From Morinoia aosen (lineage: Eukaryota; Arthropoda; Malacostraca; Amphipoda; Talitridae), in the NCBI GenBank assembly GCA_030386875.1, contig CM059572.1:34283732-34347731 (forward strand): DNA of 64,000 nucleotides, written 5' to 3'. The position numbers and the translations under genes were made by a program. The notes under the pieces are model-generated. The model was not told where the DNA came from and did no database searches. It was given only the letters and a program-made list of their open reading frames with translations. Position 1 is the stretch's first letter; every line of letters begins with the position of its first letter. Below, piece by piece: positions 50,075 to 61,707 of this stretch.

Positions 50075-51413
50075 GGTATTTCTGAAGGAAAGAACCGTAA
50101 TCGATTTCCCACTTTTTGGTGCCTAAACATAATTAATTTAATCAAAATAAACAAGTTTTCTTCTATGCAGCTTCCGTCTGAAATGATTATATTACGAGTT
50201 ATAGCGGTAGGTTTAGTTTCGTCTTTGATGACGAAAGCGCTCGAATAAACAGCTACTCATCGATTTTCGAATTGCTGTTCCTTGAATCATGGTAATAACA
50301 TCGAAATAAACAACTTTTCTTCTAGACACTTGCTTCGTCAAATGATTTTTTAACGAGGTTTAGCGGTAGGTTTGGTTCCGTCTCTGATGACGATCGCGCT
50401 GGAAGCGAGACTCCATTGCAGTGTTGCCATCCGATGCGCTCCTTGAATTACTTGCCGCTTCAAACACTAGAGTTGCGGTCAGTAATTTACCGCTATAACT
50501 AATAAAATACGGTAAATGTTGAGGACTTGACCATAATCGATTTTCCACTTTTGGATGCCTAAACCTAGTTAAATATGTGTAAATGAACAACTTTTCTACT
50601 ATGCACTTTCCGTCTGAAATAATTATGTAAAGAGTTATAGGAATGAATTACTTACGGCAACTGTAGTGTTTGGAGCGGGAAGTAATTAAGTATTAAACTT
50701 TGAAGTTGCCTTTTGCAGCAATAATAACGGAAGCTAACATCGTATTACAAACGTAAAGAGGTTGAGTCGTGAGGGGTAGCCACAGTTCTTCTAGTGAAAA
50801 TTATAAATAAAGGTTGTAACCGACCCATTACGTCGAATGATCGAGTGTGTGCAAGCGCGCACCGCTGCTTCGACGTAACTGGCAGCCTGAGATGACCGCA
50901 AGTCCGAAACTTCAACCCCGGTATATCGCGGGTTCGACGTATCTGGGAACATTCGAAACAAGTCTTTCGCATCGACAATAAAACTCGTCATCTCATTAAC
51001 TATGATTATGCATAGTAGAATTTCAATTGATTTATAATTTTCACTTAAAGTACTGTGGCTACCCCTCACGACCCAACCTCTTAACGTTTGTAATAAAGTG
51101 TTAGCTTTCCTTATTCATTTTTCCCCACCTCAAACACTGGAGTTCCGGTAACTTATTTACCGCTATAACTTGTAAAATACTCATTTCAGACGGAAAGTGC
51201 ATTGAAGAAAACTTGCTTATTTTCATCTCATCAACAATATTTATGGATCCAAAAGTGGAAAATCGATTATGGTCAAGTCCTCGACATTTACCTAAAATAC
51301 TCATTTCAGAAGAGGAAGTGCAAAGAAGAAAACTCGTTTATTTCGATCTAATTAACTATGTTTAGACATCGAAATTTACAAAATCGATTACTGTTCTTTC
51401 CTTCAGATTTACC
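50075..51413. mobile_element. Outer foldback element of the GGTAAAT family
   Basis: The ends GGTATTTCTGAAGGAAAGAAC and GTTCTTTCCTTCAGATTTACC are inverted. Inner arms share ATCGATTTnCCAC, CTTCCGTCTGAAATGA and AACTTnTCTTC. The flanking 8-mers TCTTCACC and GTTTCACC agree at 6 of 8 bases. It hosts the nested element at 50511-51292. Confidence 0.75.
50511..51292. mobile_element. Inner foldback element with perfect 8-bp TSD
   Basis: Starts GGTAAATGTTGAGGACTTGA and ends TCAAGTCCTCGACATTTACC. TAAAATAC lies on both sides (50503-50510 and 51293-51300) and derives from the host foldback. The arms include ATTACAAACGTAAAGAGGTT and GTCGTGAGGGGTAGCCACAG, shared with the elements at 53.2 and 54.4 kb. No ORF. 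Confidence 0.87.
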
Positions 51414-51421
51414 GTTTCACC

Positions 51422-53175
51422 TGGGAAAGAGCAGGGCAAAAATAGTCGAATCCTTCGTTTCGTTTTTCGGTAAGAGTTAACTTTTGAAATGCCGAGTATC
51501 ATCTGTTGTCATACTTTCTGTATTAATTAAACCTAGTTCTTTGAGATCTTTAATCGAGAGATGATTATCTCTTACAGTTGTGTTGGTGCATTTGCGCTCG
51601 CAAGTTGCTTGTTCTCGTTTCTCGTTCCTGTTGACTTGGAGAACTGCGACGCGCAGTATAGCCGAAAAATACTCCTAAATAAACTATTGATTTTATGCGA
51701 GGCATTTTTAACTTGTTCCAACAAAGGCCTAAATCGAAAATGTTACACGAGTAAGATTTGTTTTTTTCAAACGTACATCAACTGGCCAAATTTCAAACGA
51801 ATCGGATCAAAATTTAAAAATCGATGGGTTGTCTTCCTTAAAGCTTATTACAATAATTAGCATTTTGTTGTTAATGTTAAATATGCGCTAAAACGAATAA
51901 TCATTGTTCAGGTGGGACACAAATTAAAGGGGAATCTCTTTTTTAAAATTTAGTTAGGCCGATCAACCGTTAAATTACAAGAAACTATTGCTTAAGGGGA
52001 ATGGATGATTCAAAGCTGTTCATTGTTCTCAAAAGAAAAGTCTCTATGCTGATCGGACGCTTGAGCAAGCGTCAAGTTTTCGATGGAGGTTCCGCTGTGG
52101 TTGAACTGGCGAAGACAATGGAGTGTCCAGGGAGAAGTGCCTGTGTTCCAAAGAAGAGGGTGAATGCTCGGAGCAATAAATAGGGAACAGGCTTTATGAT
52201 ATACGCTCAGAGAAGGGGCTAGTTTTGCCGTGCACACGTGTGGCAGTGTAGTTCGCTTTTATATGTACCGTGAGGGAGACAGTACAGTGCGAGAAAATGA
52301 TGCCCGCAAGAAGTAATCGGCTGTAATATTGCGTTAACGACCTCTGGCAGAAAGTGCTATAGAAAATGCTATTTGAACATAATTTGCGTGTTTATGTTTA
52401 TGCTTCGGGTGCTATTTGAATTTGCGTTGTTCGTAATTACGTGTCTCAGGTCGTTCCAAGCGTCAGTAATTTCCCTAGGATTGTGTTTCATTGATTTTTT
52501 TACAATTGCCACGTGTGTTTTTGCGTCAAATCTGCAAGTGCAACTCATGTGTTATTTCGTAAACTTTAATAAGTTTAATGCCAAATGTGTTGCTTGTTGA
52601 TCAGATGTGTACTGGTGTTAGCGCGTATAGAACAGAAACTCGCTTTTTCTACTTTCCTTTGTCGTCTATTACTTTTCCTATGTTTTCAGCTGTTGTTTAA
52701 TTTTTTACCATTTCTCTAAGCTGAGGTTTAAATCCCTCAATTCATAAATGTACACCCATACACGTTTCGTGACAGGTTTCAAACTAACTTGAGATATCTT
52801 TAACTTTGCTATTTATTATAACGTGTCCCGTGGAACTTTTAGAACACTCTCCCGGAGAATGCGATTAGCGTTTTCGTGAATACTATTTTGTTTATACTGC
52901 AAAAATTAGTAACCTCACATTTTGCTACAAAAACTTACTTCACTTGGAACCTATGAGAGCAAGGGATGTGCTGTATCAGATGCAAGGTATGTTTACTGGA
53001 GGTTGTCAAAGTCAGATTTGTGAATATTTCAACCCGGGTTTACATAGCGACTACGTAACTAGGTATTTGCGAAAGACAATTTTCGGATTAGGAAATAGGG
53101 AAAGAAAATGTCTTTTACAGTGAGGCGAAAGCACAATTTTAGGCACAGTTTCGCATCTCGAGATTTTGCTTTCGT
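51422..53175. other. No supported gene
   Basis: The most gene-like stretch is a + strand frame at 52001-52183 (60 codons, MDDSKLFIVLKRK...ARSNK), GC-richer than its surroundings but without a recognised domain or splice support. A hydrophobic frame follows an acceptor-like TTACAG at about 51579. Neither is claimed as a gene. Confidence 0.35.
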
Positions 53176-54163
53176 AATGGTGCCGTAGGTGCGAGTTAGG
53201 TAGGCCTTCTTTTGGTCAATGTGAAGTTTAATGCGATCACGGAAAATAATTATTTGATTCCAAAGAATCGCTGAAAGAACCCATTTATAAACGTTTTACA
53301 TGAATGACATTCTGCTCGATGATGCGTTATTTTCGAATTATGAAACTTTGAAGTTGGCTTTCGTGCGCCAAGGAAGCGAACCCGCCAAGCGGAATTTAAT
53401 TAATAACGGAAGCTAACCCCCCCCCCCCCTATTACAAACGTAAAGAGGTTGGGTCGTGAGGGGGATCCACAGTTCTTCTAGTGAAAATTATAAATAAAGG
53501 TTTCTAGTGGCGTCCGTTTACCTCATCTGCAATTGCAGCCACCCGTTACCCAAGATAGCAGCCGCCATCTTGGAACGGATGTAAACATTGACGTCACCCT
53601 AATGGGTGGGTTTGAACCTTTATTTATAATTTTCACTAGAAGAACTGTGGCCCCCCCTTCACGACCTAACCTCTTTACGTTTGTAATAGGGTGTTAGCTT
53701 CTGTTACTAATTAAATTCTGCTCGGCGCGGTCGCTTTCTTTTGCGCGCGAAAGCCAACTTCGAAGTTTAATAATTCGATAATAACGCATCAGCGAGCAGA
53801 ATGTCATCCGTGTAAAACGTTCTGAAATGTGTTCCTTTCGTGATTCCTGGGATCGGAACTATTATTTTCCGTGATCGCATTAAGCTTCCCATTGACCTTT
53901 CTTTTTGTTGAAATAATTTTTTTGTTTCATTAAGGACCATCTTTTCCTCGTTCACTGCTGTCCTGTTTTTTAGCACCACTTCTTTTTTCTTCGGCTTTAA
54001 TCTGGTTTCATGAACTAAATTCTTAACTTACTGTTTCTACGCGCATGAGACCTTGTGTGGCAACACAAATTGTGCATAGATTCCGCTTTCTCTCAACCCC
54101 ATACAAAATAGTGCTTTTAATTTTCCTCTCTTTGGAACGCCATTGTTGCGGTTAGGGAGGCTT
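53176..54163 (+). repeat. ~300-bp dispersed repeat, copy 4, split by a foldback
   Basis: The left part (GTGCGAGTTAGGTAGGCCTT, to 53213) and right part (TTTCTTTTTGTTGAAATAAT onward, from 53898, ending GGTTAGGGAGGCTT) rejoin to the order seen in copy 2, with the 684-bp foldback inserted between. Confidence 0.8.
53214..53897. mobile_element. Foldback element, GGTCAATG termini
   Basis: The ends GGTCAATGTGAAGTTTAATG and CATTAAGCTTCCCATTGACC are inverted, and the arms match with small gaps over ~300 bases to the centre. They include the ATTACAAACGTAAAGAGGTT block. The flanking 8-mers CTTCTTTT and TTTCTTTT agree at 7 of 8. A poly-C run at 53417-53429 is a likely base-call weak point. Confidence 0.85.
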
Positions 54164-54199
54164 TATCAGACGTTCGCTACTGCTTGACGCATATGTGCG

Positions 54200-55195
54200 T
54201 CCAGCGGTCTCTTGTTAAAGGGACGGTTCGGGTGAAAAAATAGTTCGTCATTTTCCGAGGGATTTGGTGAAAATTTCACCAGAAGTGCGAAATGATGCAA
54301 CAGCTATTTTGAACTTGTGTATTTTTTCGTAATTTTTTAGAAGATTGATTAAAAAACTCAAAAAATGGGTATTGCTGAAAATGTATGTCCTCGTACATTT
54401 TTGGGTAAATGTAAAGGACTTGACCATAATCGATTTTCCACTTTTTGATCAACAAATATTGTTGATGAGACCAAAATAAACAAGTTTTCTTCAATGCACT
54501 TTCCGTCGGAAATGAGTATTTTAAAAGTTATGGCATTAAATGAGTTACCGGAACTCCATTGTGCATCACCCTATTACAAACGTAAAGAGGTTGGGTCGTG
54601 AGGGGTAGCCACAGTTCTTTTAGTTTTATAATTTTCACTAAAAGAACTGTTGCTACCCCTCACGACCCAACCTCTTTACGTTTGTAATAGGGGGTTTGCT
54701 TTTCGTCGGCTTGGTTGGCGCGCGGGAACGCCTGTTTACTTTCACGTCGGACCGCGCGGTATATTTTTCCCCGACTCAAAGACTGGAGTTACGGTAACTC
54801 ATTTAATGCCATAACTTTTAAAATACTCATTTCCGACGGAAAGTGCATTGAAGAAAACTTGCTTATTTTGGTTTAATTAACAGTCTTTGTTGATCAAAAA
54901 GTGGGAAATCGATTATGGTCAAGTCCTTTACATTTACCCATTTTTGAAGTTACAGTATCTGCAACATGTATTTTAGATGGTCAAACGTATTGTATAGAGA
55001 GATGTTTCAAGGAATTTTCGATAATTTGGTTTTTTGAATTTAAGGAAATGTTTTCCTGAAAGCTTTCTTTTCTTTTTTCTGTTTTGTCTCGTATATTTTT
55101 CAACCTAAATCGAATTTTGAAAACGCTTGCAATTTTTATCTAGCCTTCCTCAAGCCCTATCGATAGATGCATTTGTCATTTCTATAGCTTCAAAA
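54200..55195 (+). repeat. AT-rich repeat Y, copy 1, split by a foldback
   Basis: Shares GTCATTTTCC.A.GGATTT, GATGCAAC and GAAGTTACAG...GCAACATGT blocks in order with 55391-55800. The second copy lacks the foldback. Confidence 0.75.
54404..54938. mobile_element. Foldback element with perfect 8-bp TSD (CATTTTTG)
   Basis: GGTAAATGTAAAGGACTTGA and TCAAGTCCTTTACATTTACC form the ends, with CATTTTTG on both sides (54396-54403 and 54939-54946). The long arms contain CATAATCGATTTTCCAC, CAATGCACTTTCCGTCGGAA and an inner near-perfect palindrome around ATTACAAACGTAAAGAGGTT. It is a close relative of the inner element at 50.5 kb. Confidence 0.9.
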
Positions 55196-55390
55196 CTGTG
55201 AGGAGATGCACTTCAAACGTCAACATCTTCAGGTTTTCAGGAAAGCTTAATAAACTTGCAGTACTGAGTGGTCTGCTGCTCAACCTAACTCAGAATTTCT
55301 TCACTGTGTGTTTAAGAATGTTTTTGTTTTCGTTCCAAAACATTTCGACAGTGAGTTGTATGGCTAAGTCTCGCCTGCTGAACGCTGTCC

Positions 55391-55800
55391 GGCCCGGGTA
55401 GAAACTCAAGTCCGTCATTTTCCAACGGATTTTTCTGAGATTTTCACCATAGGTGTAAAGTGATGCAACTCGATTTTGGACTCGTATGTTATTTTTCGTA
55501 GTTTATTGTAAACGATTTATTCGATAAAATTGAAAAAAGAGGATTTGGTAATTGTATTTCCTCCTTCATATATGAAGTTACAGAACCGGCAACATGTTTA
55601 TTTAGATAGCTAAATGTATTCTATAAAGTTAGGCGAGGTGTGTTTTGTGAAATTTTGATTCATTGAATTTTAAAGATATCTTATTTTGACGTTTATTTCT
55701 GATGCAATTTTTAAACTAAACATTTTTCACAAAACCCATACACCAATTCTTAGCTGTTTTTGAGCCCCATCGATTGATATAATTGACATTCTTGTACCTT
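55391..55800 (+). repeat. AT-rich repeat Y, copy 2 (uninterrupted)
   Basis: Collinear with 54200-55195 minus the foldback, so it serves as the empty-site reference for that insertion. Confidence 0.7.
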
Positions 55801-56985
55801 CACCCCTCAGGGGGGGATACAATTATTGTATCTATGGGAATTAGTGCTCCTAGGAAGACAATGTGAGGGCCCGAGCTAAAGGTTAGGTAGGCTTTTTGTT
55901 GAAATGAAAAGTTTTTGTTACGTTAAGGAACACCTTTTTTCGGTTCACTGCTGTCCTTTTTTCAACACCTACTACTTTCCTCTTCAACTTTGGTCTTGTT
56001 TCATAATCTTCTTTCACAACTTACTGTTTCTATGCCTTTCTGCGTAGATTCCGCGATTCCTTAAGGGAAGAGTACCCCCAGAATGTCGAATTTTTCTTGA
56101 TATGTTGATTTTAGCTGCCATAGGAAGGGTGAGATGTCAGGTACATCCTGTGAAAAAATGGTGTTCGTACGTTCATTGGTTCGTCCGCTACGGGGGTTTG
56201 AAGTATGGGGTGGGTGGGAGGGGAGGGGGAAGTGATATTTTATCACGTTACACCTCCCCCTTGGCACTTTCTTCACGGCTTGACGCTGCTATGTCCTCTT
56301 CTATGTCTCTTTATTACTGTATAATTATTTCAAGGGTCCTAGCTGACCCAACCAATAATAATAAAGAAAAATTGAGATTTTATATTTCTTTGTTTACCTA
56401 TTTTGCCTTATTTTGGAGGATCGGAATGTGGGGTTTCAAAATATATCTCCTTCTACAGTTTTTGAGCTACAGTGATGATTTTGGTATCATTGGATGCGGA
56501 ATGACAAGGGCTTTCCAAAAACTAACGTGGAAATTCGATATTAAATTTTGCTCTAAAGTTGTAACGTCATAAAATACGAAATTTGACGAAAAAATACATG
56601 CCTTGGAATTTATCATGTTTTCCATTTCAAACTATAGGTTTGAAAAATGCCATGTTAGTTTTTAGGATTCAAAAGTATTTCCGCATCCAATGACACTAAA
56701 ATCATCACTGTAGCTTGAAATCTGTAGGAGAACCATTTTGAAAACCCCCCCCCCTAAAATTTCGTTTTCTATGTATATCTCGTTTTCTTCACAAAAAATT
56801 GAATATTTCATAGAAGACAAAGATTCCGAATTGCATTTCCTATCACTATGCAAAATATCATTGCTCTAAATTCAATTTTAAAGAAAATCTTTCAATAAGG
56901 GTACTCTTCCATAACTCCATACTAAATGGTGCCTTCCTCCTTCCTCTCTTTGGATCGCATTTGTTGCTGGGTAGGGAGGCTAAAA
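55801..56985 (+). repeat. ~300-bp dispersed repeat, copy 5, split by family X element
   Basis: Starts CCCCTCAGGGGGGGATACAA, runs to GATTCCTTAAG at 56065, and resumes at 56911 with TAACTCCATACTAAATGGTG. Both halves match copies 2 and 3. Confidence 0.8.
56066..56910. mobile_element. Inverted-repeat element, family X copy 2
   Basis: The ends GGAAGAGTACCCCC and GGGTACTCTTCC are inverted. The interior is the reverse of 44799-45598: CTATGCAAAATATCATTGCTC and ATTGGATGCGGA blocks match. Its terminal bases differ from copy 1 (GGAAGAGTACC against GGACAGCGTCC). Target duplication is uncertain (at most TAA). Confidence 0.8.
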
Positions 56986-57119
56986 CTAACGACTAATTTA
57001 ATCTAATCTTGTACCTTCAAAATTGAATGAGAAATGGCATTTCAAAAGACAACGAGTTAAAGTTTTCAGGAAAGCCTGATAAACTCGTCACCTTGCCGTG
57101 TAATGACGTAAGTGACTCG

Positions 57120-57176
57120 CTTTTCGCAAGCTGTAGCAGACGAACTATTCCCTCGTCTGCTACAGCTTGCGAAAAG
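57120..57176. repeat. Perfect 24-bp inverted repeat with 9-base loop
   Basis: The left arm 57120-57143 (CTTTTCGCAAGCTGTAGCAG...) and right arm 57153-57176 are exact complements. It could form a hairpin in DNA or RNA. Neighbouring TGA..GACTCG / CCAG bases do not extend it. Confidence 0.9.
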
Positions 57177-60100
57177 CCAGTTCAATTACACTGATTTGTA
57201 AATGAGCAATTTACCTGGTGGTACTCAAATTTCCCTATAGGCGATCAACGTATTAAACTAACTTACCTTATTAATTTTCCCAATGGTGACCTGGGGGAGG
57301 AGGTGACCTCAAACGTACATCTACGTTGTGTGTGAATCACTTGTCCGTCGTATATATTGATTTCTTCTTTGAAATGCGCTGAAGTGTATAATCTTTCTAC
57401 TTATCTAATAACTGAAAAAAAATTCAAACAGATAAAATATAAAATTCCTGACCTACACTTGAAAGGTAAGCTGAGGGCGCAGAGGCTCATTGGCGTACTT
57501 CAAAAGAATAAGCATTTCTCTGCTACGCACAGGCGTTTCATGATGGTTCTGAGAGGTTATGAATCGAGAGTTTGAAAAGACATTCACTAAACAGTAATGT
57601 GCTCATGTGCTAAAAATACATGTGAAGAAAAATTCTCAAGGTCAATTGTGAGTTTTAGATTGTCTCACGTAAACGTTTATGCCACTTACAATGTCTACCA
57701 TTTTATTAGGCGATACCTAACTATCATAATTACTGCATCATGATAAGTTGCATGGAAATGCTACAAATTTCTGTCTTTCAGTACTATCATCCTTGTCTAA
57801 TGACCGCTCAAAAAATACTATTGCACACCAACTGTAATGAAACAATTTTTAAATCTTTCACTTTGAAAAATTCGAATAATGAGAATGTATTAAGCGCGCT
57901 TTCTTGTCCACGAGACGAATTTTCGGACCACATGCTGTTTCATTCAGAGCATTATGATCATGCAATCTCATATGGTTGATTGGTTCAGTCAATCAAATGT
58001 TTGAAAGTTACTATGCTGCGCTACGGCTTTGATTGACAAATGCCGAATTTTGAAAACGTTTACCAGTAACGATCGCATGTTTATATTAGCGAGACCTCAG
58101 GAAGAAGGAAAATGAAACGGCTTTTCTTTGATAACATTTTCGTATAATTTTTCTTATATTTTTCACATTGTAGTAAAATAACCAATGCCTCTATGCGAAC
58201 ATATTTTGGTTATGTTCTAACAGTGTTTGCTGCAAGATTGAAAAACAATTTCACGTATATTTGGCCTTATTTCAACGTACGTATATAATTTGATAGGCAA
58301 AAGTTTTCAATTTGTTAACGTTACACGCAAACATTTACACACGGTTACAACAGCAACGGATGTCAGGAGTTACGAGGTCGCAGGTGATGGACACAAAGTC
58401 TCGTCTAAGTAACCAACGTAAGTATTACGAGGTATGAACTCTTTTCCGACTAAGCATCTGAATGGCAGTAACATGTAAAAATAGCTCAGTTCACTCTAAT
58501 TTAATACCCGTTGTTGCATTTTACATCTCGCGGTTCAAAAAAGCTGGAATTCGAGGTTTCGAAGATTCAATGGAGATGGTTCGGACGATTCTTACAGAAT
58601 AGTTGTTCTCTACTCGACAGGGAACAACTTGTGGACGGACCACGAGCTCATTTTCCGTTCATAGGAGATTATTTTAGGCGTGCGATCTTCCATCACTCGT
58701 TACTCAAGTTCTGCACTCGGTGTATCGTCTCATGTATGTCCGGGGCACCGGCGTTTCTAAATATTCTGATGGCAGTCACGCCTTAGTTCTCCTCTCATTC
58801 GAGGTGACTTCAGTAATATTCCTCGTGAGCGTATAATAATTGTATAATATTAGGGTTTTTCAATTTGGAGCATAGGGTTTACTGTTATTTAGTAATGATT
58901 ATAAGTCTTTTATCATGTGTACAAATCATTTAAAAGAAATGCACTGCATTTATTACACGGTAAATCATCAGCCAGTAATGATGATTGTATTTCTAATTTT
59001 TAGACGTTCAGCAGCTAGTCTATGAATAATTCAACTTCAGCTTTAATCACCATAACTGCTTCCAAATTCTCTGTTCAAAACAATGCTTTAATCAAAATGT
59101 TGAACTAAAATTATAGCAAGATTTTTTTCAACACTTAGCTAAATACGTAAATGACAACATTTCTGTAATGTCGATATTCATTTTAAATTCAATCCATGAT
59201 TGTCAGTAGGTAGATATTTCACATTGCACAACTTTCTTATGTTGGAAAAGTAAAGCGTATACACATTACAGGTAAAGTTGTAAAAATGAGATGTAATGGA
59301 CATCACATGCAACAGGACGTGACCAGAATTGTTTGAGGAAGCAACATTTAACAAGAAGAATGAATTGTAGAGCTACTTCTCTAACCTGGGGGAAGAACCT
59401 TGACAATTAGGTCACGGGACATTGTGCTAACAATGTAGTTCTAGTAACACGTAAATAATTAGCGGTTTGTACACAGTTTATTTACACAATTTTATACTTG
59501 TATTTCTTAACACAGTGGATTAAGTTGCTCAAAATCAAATACAAATTTTAACCGACCATTGAATAAATTTTACAGTCGCGCTATCATTCGAAGGTCGCAT
59601 GTTCAAACATTTGACGTTGCATTGGTACAGCCTATAGTAAGAGTTCATCTGTAAACTTGGCTAATCTGTGTGTTTTTTGCGCAAGTGTGCTGCTTCGCTT
59701 TGACTTGTACCAAAAATACACAGCATCTGACAGCCTTTGAGGGCTAACAGATGCTCGATACTTAACACTTTGACCGCGATTGGTAAAACTAATGTTCAGT
59801 ATTCAACTCAAATTTGTAGTCAATAGTAATAAGCAATTTCTGAAAATAGAAATCGTTAACTGGGTCGTGCCCTCAATTAGCTTTAAGTACTTATGAAAAC
59901 TAAGTTTGTGACTGCTGGTCGGTCAGCAGCATTATGAAAACCCTCTCTGTGGTCACGGGTGGCGTACGATGCGGTCAAAGTGTTAACTTATAGTTGAAAA
60001 AGTTGAAACTTGAGGAATCCGTCCAGTCCAAACATTAAAACGTAAGGTAACCAAGTCGCCAGTATGAAGCGTTACGGCTGTCTACTGCTATGGCTTTGTA

Positions 60101-60771
60101 AAATGCTTGAAGATCAGACCTTAACGTCTTAAAATCACTTGATCCGTCTACAGTAGTTAAGTCGTGCTGAGTGGTGTCTGGTATTCAATGTCACATTGAC
60201 TTTTGTAACATTTTTTCCTTAACAGTTGATTCCACTTTTAGTGTGCGCTCACACTAGGTCCTTTTTCTTTTCATATTCAAAACCTCCTGGCCCATGTCAC
60301 CCTTAATTGATGTTCCAATTTCTCCTCCGTAATGGAAACGTCTGTATAAAGTTGAGATAGAATTCACTAAAGTGAATCTAATAATTGTTTAGCGTAATAT
60401 TCCAATATTTCGGTGATCGTGGGATGAAAACTTAGATTAACTTATATCGTTGTCGAAATGCCATTTTCCGTACGGTAGGTACTTGGACAAATGGCGATGA
60501 GCAAGACTCAGCCGACTGGGTGGCATGCGTATCACGAACAAAATTATTTAGAATGTCGATGTAACGTTTTCGTCACGATTATTTAATCTATTATACAAGT
60601 GCAATAAAATTGGGGTTGAAACATGGTCTGAAAATGCTACCAGTACAAGTGTCCTACAGAAAAAGTAGGGGATGCACTTGGGCTATCACGCTATTCCATT
60701 ACTTGAAGTGAATACATTTTTCGCACGTTCACCGAGTTTCCGGGGCTTACGGTTGGTCTGGTTGCAAGTAG
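57177..60771. other. No supported gene
   Basis: A short acceptor/donor-bounded open segment at 58353-58418 (CAACAG|CAACGG ... CCAAC|GTAAGT) is the only exon-like signal on the + strand, and too short to assign. The rest is AT-rich. Confidence 0.35.
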
Positions 60772-60985
60772 CAGAATTAGGAAATCGACTTTGATGCTGG
60801 AATACATTTATGTCGTTCTTAAGAAATGTGGAAATACAATTATACGATAACATTTCACCCCCTATGTCAAGTTATTTCTTAAAAGGTCGCGAAAAATGAA
60901 ATGCCATTCATTTATCCCGGTACGGTAATGAGCAATTTACCTCTTGGACACATATGGCCCAATACGCGGGGAACGTGTTGACGTC
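60772..60985 (+). repeat. ~215-bp repeat, pair member with 37413-37628
   Basis: Same order of blocks as the first copy: TTCTTAAGAAATGTGG, GTTATTTCTTAAAAGGTCGC, ACACATATGGCCCAATACGC. Confidence 0.8.
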
Positions 60986-61534
60986 AGTTTCGTTTTACAT
61001 GAAATAATTGAGTCAAGGTGATGTGCGTTATTCGAGTACGAATTACTGTTTTTAGCAAATATAAAATGAAGAATGATATTCTCATATAATCGTCAATTTA
61101 AATAATAAAAGGACAAACTTCCATCCTATAAACAATACACCCAAACATAAATCGACTATGCGATGCTTATGAAGCCGTTCCCATTTTTTTCTCCTTTAAT
61201 GCTTTGCTCTTTCATGGATATTATTTTTAAATGGGAAGTTACCGGGCGTATTGTTTCATAAACAATTTGTAAGGAGAACTTCGCCAAACGTAAGGTTTTT
61301 GGCAGTTTATATTTAATACCATCATGCTCGAAATTGCAAGTAATTTCAAAGAACGAATTAAGAGTATCAAAATCAAGTTGCTAAGTTGAAGGCTTCAATC
61401 TAGGTTTTGTGCGTTGAAGTGCAAACATTGTTTCAATAATCATTTGTTCGCGTGCTTCGCTTGATAAATTGTGACCTATGAACAACAAAGCTAAAATTAC
61501 GCAGACATAATGCTTACGTGTCCGCTTCTTGAGC

Positions 61535-61540
61535 TTTATT
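61535..61540 (-). other. Candidate polyadenylation signal for the minus-strand gene
   Basis: AATAAA on the minus strand, about 170 bases past the stop at 61708. It supports this exon being terminal. Confidence 0.4.
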
Positions 61541-61707
61541 TGTGATAATTCAGAAATGGTTTCCTGCTTTCGGGGATTTTACTTAGTTTATCCAAGTTAA
61601 CGTAAATACAAATTTTTCGAGTTTTTTTAATCATCTTTCGGAAACAGAAATATCCGATTTGTGCGAAGTTCATGCCATCATATTACGTGTGCTGCACATT
61701 GCGTTGT

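Noticed and set aside
50915-50960. tRNA B-box (GGGTTCGACGT)
   Set aside because: No cloverleaf or A-box at the right spacing; it lies in the loop of a foldback.
53767-53979. Open frame inside the 53-kb foldback
   Set aside because: It runs along the palindrome arm into the dispersed repeat, with no domain. Explained by repeat sequence.
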